DNA of 64,000 nucleotides from Lytechinus variegatus (lineage: Eukaryota; Echinodermata; Echinoidea; Temnopleuroida; Toxopneustidae). The stretch lies in contig NC_054743.1 in assembly GCF_018143015.1 (NCBI RefSeq), positions 29,050,934-29,114,933 of the forward strand, read 5' to 3'. The position numbers were made by a program, and so were the translations under genes. The notes below the pieces were generated by a model. It was not told the origin of the DNA, searched no databases, and worked only from the letters and a program-made list of their open reading frames with translations. Below are positions 21,301-30,577 of this stretch, one piece after another (positions within the stretch are counted from its first letter, which is position 1; the number at the start of each line of letters is the position of its first letter).

Positions 21301-24300
21301 GCCAACCCATTTCAATCCTAAACTGTTTGTCATTTTCTGAATGTCAAACATTTTAATTCCACTATCGTCGAAAGGCAGTTAGCTTTGTCAACTTTTGAGG
21401 TCCACAAAAAGTGGTAAATTATTTTCTCAAGTTTCTTCACAATCTGACGAGGTAATGGAGCAAAACATCATTAATTATTTGACTAAAAAATAGCATCTTG
21501 ATAATGAGTACTCTTCCCATAATTTTTGGTTTCTTTTCCTCTAATTGTTTACTATCCTCCGTTTCTTTTTTAAATTTGTTTCAAAGTAAAATTTCACAAC
21601 TTTATCCAAGTCATGGTACTCCTATATACTTAAACAACCTTTCGTCCAATTCAAACCATATTTTTCAAAATTCCAATTTTTGGGGTAGATCTTAACCATT
21701 TCAGCATTGTTTTGTCTTTATCAACAACGGAGGCAGAAACATATCCAAATAGCTCGTAAAAAACTACATCAGTAATACTGACCAGTCTGGTATAATGAGG
21801 CAGTGGTATAGACAACAAGTTATGCCAAGCAACCAACTAAAAATTTTAATAACAAAAAGAATTAAGGCAATCACCACAGACGCCATTCCCCAATAGATTT
21901 TGCAACATAGAATTTTGGGGGTTGCAATGCTCACTTCAAACAAATACGGATAGAGCCAGCAACCAATCTTACAGAGAAATTACATAGATAATATGATAAC
22001 AATGATAATCATGAAGGTTAAAAGTTCCACCCAGATGTTCAGAGAATAAACTTGTTATGTACACGTCCCTGAGAAAAAAAACCCATCAGGGTCCCATTGC
22101 AGAAAGAGTTGCAATCAATCGCAACTCTAAAAATCATGCGCAATTTGATTTTCAACAAATCAAAAGCGCTCATTTGGGACTTGCGATTTTTTTTTTTTTT
22201 TTGGGGGGGGGCTTGCGTTTGAACGCAACTCTCTCTGCAACGGGCCCCTGATGAAGAGATCTCGGATTTCGTCATGTCTACATCCTGTGGGAAAGGTGAT
22301 CATAGACAATACCTTGGATCTCATCATATCTATATCCTGTGGGACAGATGATCAGATGACAAGATCTTGGATCTCGTCATGTCAACGTCCTGTGGAGATG
22401 ATCAGATGACAAGATCTTGGATCCATGATCATGACTTGTCATCTGATCATCTCTTCTAAAAGATGTAGGCATGACGAGTTACGAGATCATGACACCTGAT
22501 TATCTCTCCCACGCGATGTAGACATGACGGGCTCCAAGATATCATCATCTCATCAACTTTTCAAGGATTGTAGACATACAAGATGATTGTCTGAACATCT
22601 GAGTGGCATTTTTAAGCTTCCATTAAAAATATATATTGATGAAGATTGGAGTATTTACTGTCAGTGACGAACTGTTCAATCGCACTATCCATGGTCAATG
22701 GAATGGCCGGGTTCTTCCCAGCGAATTGGAACCACGAAACTATCATATCCTTCGGATTACGGGCCAGATAGACGATCTGTAACATTCACAAGAAATGAGA
22801 AGTAATAACTTGTCAATTCCTTTCAATTCGTGCACATATGCGCCACCTACGTTTTTAAAAATGGGAAGGAAACTGGGTACATAAGCCATTTTTTAACCCT
22901 AAAACGAACAAATATTTAGAAAAGCTAATTTTGTGATTATGGTTTGTCCATGGTTCGATTTAAATTGACCAAATGACTTATCATTGCTGTGACAAAATGA
23001 GAGTCGAATTCAAGATGAAAAGTCGACCGAGGATGGATAAACTGGTTAAGAAATAGTTCTTCATAAATATAAACATAGTTTATCGTTTCAGCTCATAGTA
23101 AGATTAGTCGATAAATTATCAAGATGTACACTATTTTATGGTGGTTAAATAAGAGAACAAAAAATGAAATCTTTTGACACAAACCTTGGATTTGAGTATG
23201 TCACGTGGTAGAAGATTAAACTGCAGATGCGTAAGCATGACTCTTGGGGAGGGCGCCCTCTCGATAACGTCCAAGAACGGGGACATGTCGAGAGGGTGAA
23301 GCTTCTCTTCTTCTTTGGTTTGAGGGAAATGTTGATCTAAGTTGATCATCTCTACAGTACTGCAGTATAAAGATCGGTCTGTTTTGTCTGGGTCACCACC
23401 GCTGAGAATAAGGCCAATAATCTCCATCATCCAATGTGTACCTATTGGTCAAAGTTTCAAGTTTGTATGGTTTAAGTGCTGTTTCACAAAGTTTCCAAAG
23501 TTTTCCACAAAAGTTCAAAGTTTTAAAAATCGTTCTACTAGCTTTAATATTATTGTACAAGAGTGATTAACCCTTACATATTTTTTTTTTGGGGGTGAGG
23601 GTCAACATAACTCCGAACGAAGAATTTCGTCACTTCGCCGCCACGCGAAATTCTTAGACCACGCCGCTCAATGACTTTACTTTCATGTCTTGCAAATCGT
23701 TTGATACCAAGTTTGCAGCCCCGGGTAGCAAATTTTTTTTCCGGACTTTAATGCGCAATAAACCCATGTGCGCATGCGTTTGGACTTCGTGCCAAATTTG
23801 TACTTCGCTTCGTTCTCAAATTCAGCGCACACGGCGTAGTCTTTGCACACAGACTCTATTGGCTAGTATGACGAGCCCACGTGGACTTATATGGTGCTAT
23901 AAGAGTCTGCATAGTTGTATGATTCAGACCCTAATGTCTACATTACATCGTAGGTACTTGGGTACTCCGTAAAAGAGAAAATTCAGAGAGCAAAATCATG
24001 ACATTTTCATCAAAATCGGATAACAAATAATTAAGTTATCAAATTTCAAAGTTTAGCAAATTATTTTGTGAAAACAGTTATATCAGGATTCGTTTCAAGA
24101 AAACGAAATTCCCTGATTTTTTCTGTTTTCGCCAAGAAATTTTTGTAGTATAAAATACTAGTCTGACTCGTTCGATATTTTGGCCAATCAAAATTCCCTG
24201 ATTTCCCTGATGGACTGGATACCCTGTATATATGCGCGCCATCATGATTATTCATGAGGTATAAGCTAATGGCATCATGTACCCATTTTCCCTTTTCTTA

Positions 24301-26157
24301 GATTACTTTCTTTCTTTTTTTCATACATGTGTGTATGATATGTCTCTCTTTTAACAGAATAATTTGCAGCAATGATTACTCAACACATTAAATCAGATGT
24401 CAATCAAATCTTTTCTATTCTTGGTGAACAAAATTTGAATGAATATACTTTCATATCATAAAATACAAAATAATATGTGAGGATATGACGTCATTAGCTT
24501 GCTTATTGCATATTCATGAAGAAATGCAAAGAACTGTTTCACCGAAATGATAAAAACTTTAAAATAGATCATAACTTTCTTCTTCCTTGCCTGATTTTGA
24601 TGAAATTTTATGGTTTGAAATACATTTCCAATACACGGAGCTTGCAGGGTCTGAATAATAAAGTCTGCCTGTATACATTAGGGTCTGAATCATACAACTA
24701 TGCAGACTCGTATAGTACCATATAATTCCACGTGGGATCGTCATACTAGAAAATAGAGTCTGTGTTCAAAGACTACGCCGTGTGCGCTGAATTTGAGAAC
24801 GAGGCGAAGTACAAATTTGGCACAAAGTCCAAACGCATGCGCACATGGGTTTATTGCGCATTAAAGTACGGAAAAAAAATTCGCGCCCGGCGACGCGGTT
24901 CCGAAATTACGCAACATTTTGTGAGTGCATGTCCGACCCAACAGACGTCATTCAAAGCAAATTGTGCTTTCAACCAAAAATAAAACAAAACACAAATGTA
25001 TGATTATTTTTACCTTATTGGTACAAATACATTTTTTTCAACGATATTTATAAACGCAAAAGGGTTCCCGACAAATTTCATCGAAAAAAAAAAAAGTTTG
25101 ATAAGAAATACCACAGAATAAAACAATAAAATACAAAGGAAATTAATCATGTTTTGACATTTTTTTTAGATGTTTGTTAGAAATGTAATATCATTAGCAT
25201 TATACTACATGTAGCTATATAAATTAAGTTAAAGGCAAATACATATTTGACGCAAAATTCATACGATTATTTGCTTAATCAAGTACGTAGAAAATATAAA
25301 CAAAAACTTTTTCTTATCTTACTACACAATCTTTATATCCGGCTGTACGAGTGTGCAAATTTTCACGGTGATCACGCAATCAGCGACTGAATATATCCCC
25401 CAGTGTATCCTGGGTTCCATTACACAAACGTTAGCGATTGATCGTATGCTTGATTTTTGCGATTGATTGTACAGTGTAGTCAATGGAATCAATCGTAGAA
25501 AAAATTCTGTAGGTCCGGTCTGCTGTATTTGACCATCCCCAACCGATGAAAGATTCCAGATTATAAATTATTTTTTTAGATTGTGTTTTGAAGACTTTTT
25601 GGTAGTAAATTAGCTGTATAACGCAAGTGCCAATTTAAGCCCGTAGGCTGTAGCAGACATGATAACACATAGCGCTTTTTTGTAATACCAGTAATATTTT
25701 CCCCTCAATGAAACTGTGAAAAATCCGTAACCCCTGTGCATTTGCATTGTTGTTTTAATCGTTCTCCAGTCCCACACATGCAATTTTAATGACGGCTTGC
25801 GATTTCAAGAAAATCGACCGAATGAACAAAACATTAAAAATAAAGCATTATTCAGTTTTCTTTAAACAATATCAATAAACAAATTGAGGCATGAGACACA
25901 TCAGATTTTTCCCCTTTTTATTACCTTGCCCAACAACCATGAAACTTTTACAGAGCTTTCTAGATTTCAGATTGTCAAAGCAACTATCGAAAATGGGGAA
26001 TTCCCTACTTACCGGCTCTGGGGAAAGTCAAAATCCAGATGTCACTGTCTCGCACTTGAAAAGACTTAAGTCGTTCGATACTGGAATCCAAGACGACATT
26101 AGGGTACACGATTCCTTTATATTCATGCTGACCTTTGAAGTATGGGGCATCCCCATG
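18357..26157 (-). CDS. Cytosolic-type sulfotransferase (SULT family), 6 exons seen, 5' start unresolved
   Basis: A PAPS-dependent sulfotransferase that would transfer sulfate to small hydroxyl or amine substrates in the cytosol. Exons in transcript order: about 26157 or 26132 down to 26013, 23185-23441, 22659-22776, 20811-20908, 19561-19744 and 18357-18466 (stop TGA). Phases agree at all five junctions. Exon 1 gives EYKGIVYPNVV ... DIWILTFPRA and joins to GTHWMMEI, forming the 5'-phosphosulfate loop. Exon 2 ends VMLTHLQFNLLP, with the catalytic-type His. Exon 3 has the 3'-phosphate motif YLARNPKDMIVSW, exon 4 FLFYEDLKK, and the end is NKGVSFRWKEFFTVAQNEAF. Total length is about 300 aa, normal for SULTs. 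The PAPS contact motifs deviate: Arg for Lys in the first loop, and NKG without GDWK at the end. No in-frame Met is found in the first exon seen; a stop lies just upstream, so a further 5' exon or a defective start is possible. Confidence 0.88.
18696..18858 (+). mobile_element. MITE family A, well-preserved copy
   Basis: It runs from CTGGGGGCGTTTCATGAAAG to GATGAAACGCTCCCCAGG, with the inner palindrome GACTTGTCGG ... CCGACAAGTC and the block CTCAGCCAATCAAAATC. It lies in the last intron of the sulfotransferase gene and is nearly identical to the copy at 49881-50044. Confidence 0.9.
18978..19536. mobile_element. MITE family B, copy 2
   Basis: Left end AAAGGACAATTCTACCCCAA and right end GAGGTGGACTTGACC are inverted. 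The interior holds the shared CATAAAAATCGGATGTAAAA block and the ACAAAACAGTTATATGCACA block. The right end stops about 25 bp before sulfotransferase exon 5 (19561), so it abuts the splice donor region of that exon. Confidence 0.88.
20052..20142. repeat. CA-rich microsatellite
   Basis: Interrupted (AC)n runs of about 90 bp lie in a sulfotransferase intron, immediately before MITE family D. Confidence 0.85.
20147..20675. mobile_element. MITE family D, copy 1
   Basis: The ends CCCGGGGGGCCACTT and AAGTGGCCCCCCGGG are inverted, and the arms continue with GAGTGGATACCATGCGCG and its complement. The inside has the palindrome GTTACGTACGTAAC at about 20573. It is about 530 bp with no ORF, and lies in a sulfotransferase intron. 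Copy 2 is at 49507-50208 in the opposite orientation. Confidence 0.88.
22088..22249. mobile_element. MITE family C, copy 2
   Basis: It has the same ends as copy 1 (GGGTCCCATTGCAGAAAGAG and GCAACGGGCCCC) and the same inner words, plus a T-run and G-run in the middle. It lies in a sulfotransferase intron. Confidence 0.85.
22258..22585. repeat. ~50-57-bp tandem repeat with an orientation switch
   Basis: Units carry GATCTNGGATCTCGTCATGT, then ACATCCTGTGGG, then GATGATCAGATGACAAGATC. About three units run in one direction (22258-22430), after which the same words appear as complements (ACTTGTCATCTGATCATCTC, GATGTAGACATGACG) to about 22585. The array therefore folds back on itself. It lies in a sulfotransferase intron. 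Confidence 0.75.
23715..24905. mobile_element. Foldback element with ~240-bp arms
   Basis: The left arm (about 23715-23950) and right arm (about 24665-24905) are inverted and very similar. Shared words include CTTTAATGCGCAATAAACCC, GCGCATGCGTTTGGACTT and TGATTCAGACCCTAATGT. The middle, 24000-24620, has family B-like words (TCATCAAAATCGGATAACAA, and TGATTTTGATGAAATTTT inverted), so it may itself be a diverged family B insert. The whole lies in sulfotransferase intron 1. Confidence 0.8.
25015..26012. other. Intronic, AT-rich
   Basis: This is part of sulfotransferase intron 1. Near 25435-25500 there are GCGATTGAT-like words resembling family C interiors, but no clear ends. Nothing else was recognised. 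Confidence 0.35.
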
Positions 26158-26465
26158 TTAAGTTTAGATAGCGATAGTTAAGTGAGTAAAAAAAAAAGAT
26201 ATCAAATCATTCCTGAAAACAAAATTCAAGAATAATGAAGTTCACGTGCACGCTGGTTGTACACAGCATACAAAACTGCTCCGGATTTCTGACCTTTGGG
26301 ATCAGCGTACGTTCAAGCTTTGCTTGCTTTCGTCGCCTTATAAAGCCTCGCACAAAGCTTGTCTGCCGAGGAGGGTGAGAAAAAAAAGCTTCGGTGATCG
26401 CTGGACCATGGAACCATTAACTAGTCTGCAAGCACTGACCCTGATTGAAACTTCGATCAACAACT

Positions 26466-26858
26466 TATACCCTTTTCATAAACCTATCCTCCAATTAGCC
26501 GCCTAAGAGTAATGCGGATAATTCAATAAAAATTGCGTTCATAAACTCCGAAAATAAGCCGCATTATTTTTACGACCGCCCGTCCTGAAAAAGGGGGATA
26601 ATCGCCATGACAACTGGACACGCCCCCTCCGATGCGGTTGTGTTGGAAAAGGGTGACCTTGTGACCGCACCATGGCAATTATCCGCATAATTTGGAAATG
26701 CGTTCATAAACTCAAAATCTTGTCCCGATGCTGCTATTATGCGGATAATAGCAGCATCAGAGTAATGCGGATAACTCTTGTCCTCCTCCAATTTTACGAC
26801 CAAATTATGCTGCTATTAGCCGCCTAATTCATTTTAATGGGGTTTATGAAAGGGGTAT
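26466..26858. mobile_element. MITE family E, copy 1
   Basis: The ends ATACCCTTTTCATAAACC and GGTTTATGAAAGGGGTAT are inverted. The interior repeats ATGCGGATAA / TTATCCGCAT several times and has the block GACCGCACCATGGCAATTAT. It is about 393 bp without an ORF and is followed about 90 bp later by a second copy in inverted orientation. Confidence 0.85.
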
Positions 26859-26948
26859 TAGTAAGCCCTCACACAAGACTTGCACAATTGTCACTTGAGC
26901 GAGAGAGCCTTCAATCATTGTTGGCTACATTATTTACAGCAGGTGACC

Positions 26949-27335
26949 AATACCCCTTCCATTAACCCAGTTATGCGGATTTTAACAGCATTATTTGGTT
27001 GTAAAATCGGAGGAGGACCAGAGTTATCCGCATTATTTCGATGCTGCAATTATCCGCATAATAGCAGCATCGGGACCAGATTTTGACTTTATGAACGCAT
27101 TTCCAAAGTAATGCAGATAATTGCCATGGTGCGGTCTCAAGGTCACCCTTTTGCAACGCAACCCCATCGGAGGGGGCGTGTGCAGTTGCCGTGACAATTA
27201 TCCGCCTTTTTCGGGTCGGGCGCTCGTAAGAAAATACTGCGGATTATTTTCGGAGTTTGTGAATGCAATCTTTATTGAATTATCCGCATTACTCTTAGGC
27301 GGATATTTTGAGGATGGGTTAATGAAAGGGGTATT
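26949..27335. mobile_element. MITE family E, copy 2 (inverted relative to copy 1)
   Basis: It begins AATACCCCTTCCATTAACCC and ends GTTAATGAAAGGGGTATT. It carries the same inner blocks as copy 1 in the opposite order and strand (ATTGCCATGGTGCGGTCTCA, GGAGGGGGCGTGTGCAGT). The two copies together form a foldback of about 870 bp. Confidence 0.85.
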
Positions 27336-27339
27336 GGAG

Positions 27340-28177
27340 TCGGGTGAGAGGCGCCGCGCACGATGAGTCTTTGTATTCAGTTGCGTTTTGGGAAATAACA
27401 ACACTGAATGTCTTTCGTCAATGCTGCTCAAACTACTCTAGTTCTTTTTAATCGGCCAACAATGATGAACCCCACTTTTCTCATGGCTGCCATGCATGAG
27501 AGGCTCCTGAAGAAGAACACTCTTCCGGTGGGAATCATGCATGCAATAAGCTGTTGCGATGTCAGGGCATACTTTAACTTTAGGTAGACATATTTAGATT
27601 TTAGAGACACCCGATTCAGAAATTACTGAACACGTGAGTTTGATTTGAAGCTGCCCACTGTAAAAAAAAATGATGAAACAATTTATATCTAAATCAAAAA
27701 ATTATATGTATTTGCAGACTTTACAACTTCTCTTGTCATGCTCGTAAAGATCTATTTTGTCATTTGAGCGAATACAGTCCACTCTTTTTTACAAGAATCT
27801 AAATTGAAATGTGTTTTAATGCCAGTTTGATAATGTATTTATTCAAAGTTAGGGTTCTGTTTATGTTTTTACTTCGATCTATCTGGTGGCTTCAAGAATC
27901 CCTAACAAAAGGCTCCTTAAAATTTGCAAACATCTTGTTCTTCTTTGGTAGTCGCACATGCAGTTTAGTGCACTGAAGGTCGAATTAATTGATAGCATAC
28001 CTTGCAAAAGCACATTTAAAATATGATATATATATATATATTTCACAAGCAAGCATTACTATATTTGTTTCTGTGAAGGGCGCGCATTCTCAGCCCGTCA
28101 TCAGTAGCAACATCTGTCTGAGGATGCGCTCTCTGGATTGATACCACACATTGAAACTCATGAAGAAGCCGGAGGAC
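27340..28177. other. Intergenic, nothing recognised
   Basis: This is AT-rich sequence with a short (AT)n at about 28024-28040. No gene was recognised. Confidence 0.3.
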
Positions 28178-28290
28178 CAGTGGCGGACCGTGACCCGGAG
28201 GAGACAAAGCATTGGAGGGGCACAGCATTGTTCACAAACAATACAGTGCCCCTCCAATGCTTTGCCTCCTCCGAGTCACGTCCGCTACTG
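28178..28290. mobile_element. Small palindromic MITE, CAGTGGCGGA-type ends
   Basis: The ends CAGTGGCGGACCGTGACCC and the inverted GAGTCACGTCCGCTACTG are followed inward by CAAAGCATTGGAGGGGCAC and its complement. The unit is about 113 bp. The CAGTGGCGG terminus resembles hAT-derived MITEs, but no clear target duplication is seen. Confidence 0.7.
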
Positions 28291-28889
28291 TGAGTGAACA
28301 ATAAAAACTTTATTGGCAATGAAAGCATAATCATTATTTTGTTAGCTTACAGAAGGCAATACATGAAACATTACACCAAGTTTCGACAGCAAGGCAGAAT
28401 GTACTGATGAGGTGACTGCTTGCTCAAACAGGTATCCACTCAACTGATATGACTCAGGATGGTTTTTCTCGTCCATTATGATTATTGCATGTGTTATTCG
28501 GTCAGCGTTGCTAACAGATGGGCTAGCAATATAACAGATATACTCTTTTCGAACTGCTACCTTTTTCGATAGATTCTTCGTTTTAAAATAAGTTATTTTC
28601 CAATAAAAAAAAGAATAACATGGCATGTAGCATTATATTTATCGTAATGTTTTGTATCATTTCTTTCATCTTATTTCAATAATATAAAGAAATTACAACG
28701 TATCATTATCACTTAATATGAATCGTAATGTAGACCTACTTCAAATTACGTTTACCTTTTATACAGAATCTGAAGAAAATTGTAAATGGAAAAAATAACA
28801 TCATGATAAACTACGATATACTGATATTACTATAAAAACTTTCACATCATGAGTATGATTTTACCTGACAATGTATTAAAATTGTGAAG

Positions 28890-28977
28890 GACTTCTTGCC
28901 TTCTACCGACCTGTCACCTGAACTACAGCTCTTCCGGTCTATACATTATTATTTGTGGTGTGCCGCAAGGATGTCTT
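28890..28977 (+). pseudogene. Short LINE RT fragment
   Basis: The conceptual translation includes CGVPQGCLW, the GVPQGS(L)xGP core of non-LTR reverse transcriptases, preceded by NYSSSGLYIII. The similarity ends abruptly after that. Only about 30 codons are recognisable. Confidence 0.5.
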
Positions 28978-29107
28978 TGGCAGGGGCGTCGTTCTGTTTT
29001 TCAGATGGGGGGGGGGCAAAATCATGAATTAACTTTCAAAGGCGCTCGATCACACAAAACAAACAAACTCTCTCTCTCTCACACACACACACATACACAC
29101 ACACATA

Positions 29108-29836
29108 AACCCCTCAAAAAAAGTTTTGCAACTCAGTTTTGGGGAATGATATCTTTTTGGTTAATGCAGTATAAAAAATGAAACTGGTATCATTGGAAAG
29201 CTGAATTATTCCTCTTTACAATGACATGCTATTTACTGTGAATATGTAATCATGGAATATGCAGTCACCCTGAACATGGAGAATAGTCAGAAGTAAAATG
29301 TTGCAAAATGCATTGATTTCTAACAAGAGTCTCCATTTGTATAGAATTTCTAACATGCAGGTGACAGTGAATGCACTCGGTCCATCGTCGAAACAATTAG
29401 AAATTCGCTATTGGAAACGACGCATTTTGCAACATTTAATTTCTAACGTTGCTGCGTATTATCTTGTCTATGTATTTCATGTATTTCATGATAACACTAG
29501 CATTACAAATGACACATGATTGTAAAGCAGAATAATCATGCTTTCTAAAGATATCACTTTTACACATGATAATGGCACATTAAGAAAGTTACTAGCACTC
29601 AAACTTACAGTTTGAGTTGCAGAACTCAAACATGGCATGGCAACGAAATTTGCAACATTTAATTTTTTACATTGCTGCATATTTATCATGTCATGTGTAT
29701 TTCATGATAACACTAGCATTACAAATGACACATGATCGTAAAGAGAAATAATCATACTTTCCGATGATAGCACTTTTACAAATGATGGCACACTAAGAAA
29801 TTTATTAGCACTCAAACTTGAGTTGCAGAACTTTTT

Positions 29837-29845
<9 letters not shown>
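29108..29845. mobile_element. MITE with TA target, AACCCCTCAAAAAAAGTT ends
   Basis: The ends AACCCCTCAAAAAAAGTT and AACTTTTTTGAGGGGTT are inverted and flanked by TA on both sides, which fits a Tc1/mariner-type MITE. Inside, a block of about 150 bp with GATAACACTAGCATTACAAA is duplicated (29480-29600 and 29700-29800). The right end borders an (AT)n run. Confidence 0.82.

Positions 29846-29892
<47 letters not shown>
29846..29892. repeat. (AT)n microsatellite
   Basis: An alternating AT run lies directly next to the right end of the MITE at 29108-29845. Confidence 0.9.
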
Positions 29893-29895
<3 letters not shown>

Positions 29896-29984
29896 AAAGA
29901 AATGGATGAAGAGAACAATGGTAGGCGTAGCTTAAATCAAGGTTCCCCAGAGCTATCTACCATTGGTAATACCGAAAAAAAGTG

Positions 29985-30055
29985 TGTCTGCCGGGAATCG
30001 AACCCGGCCCCCCAGCTTTGAACGCCGGTGCCTTAACCACTAGACCACGGAGACG
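29985..30055 (-). tRNA. tRNA-Glu-like sequence with TCA anticodon, probable pseudogene or SINE head
   Basis: On the minus strand the A box TGGTCTAGTGGTTA and the T arm CCGGGTTCGATTCCCGG are perfect and Glu/Asp-like. The anticodon stem CCGGC/GCTGG closes the loop GTTCAAA, which places TCA as anticodon, a UGA reader. The acceptor pairs only at its outer four bases (GTCT/AGAC) under this register. There is no SINE body that I recognise next to it. It is more likely a tRNA pseudogene than a working suppressor or Sec tRNA. Confidence 0.5.
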
Positions 30056-30577
30056 GGTTAGTGGCTTTTAAAAAAAAATACCATGCTAGTTCTTGTCCCA
30101 TACCTTTTGTACATAGATTTCGTGACTCACCTTACACCAGAAGGTGGCTAAACTTACTCCATGTGTGATGTGTGGGGCAATTTGAGCCATTTGAAATTCA
30201 TTTGTTTTCGAAGGTGACAGTGACGTTTAGTGTGGGGGTAGAATGTTATAGGAAGAATATATAGGTAATGAAATGTTCTGCAAGAATTGTATTTTAAGGC
30301 AAGGTAATTATTTCTAGAAGATTATAAATCAGAGAGTTTTAACATGAAAAAGGCAAAAAAATGGCTCAATGGCTCACACCCGCCTTTCCCTACACTCCTT
30401 TATCAAAATCTGCGCATATACATACATGCAGAACCAAAGAGGTTTGTTAACATTAATAATATGATCAAAGTCCGTTGGGTATTTTACCGGCAAAAATTAT
30501 AGGCAGTTCAGTCTATCCATGGACCTATACATAAATATCTCGGCAAGCTAAGCAACTTGGTTTCAACGGATTGAAAA
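30056..30577. other. 5' flank of SDR-B
   Basis: This stretch lies between the tRNA-like element and the SDR-B start codon and should hold its promoter and 5' UTR. No TATA box or known site could be assigned with confidence. Confidence 0.35.

Noticed and set aside
22258-22585. CRISPR-like repeat array
   Set aside because: Units are contiguous with no unique spacers, and orientation flips; this is a eukaryotic minisatellite in an intron.
25435-25500. Third copy of MITE family C
   Set aside because: It has GCGATTGAT words but neither terminus nor clear palindrome; too weak to call.
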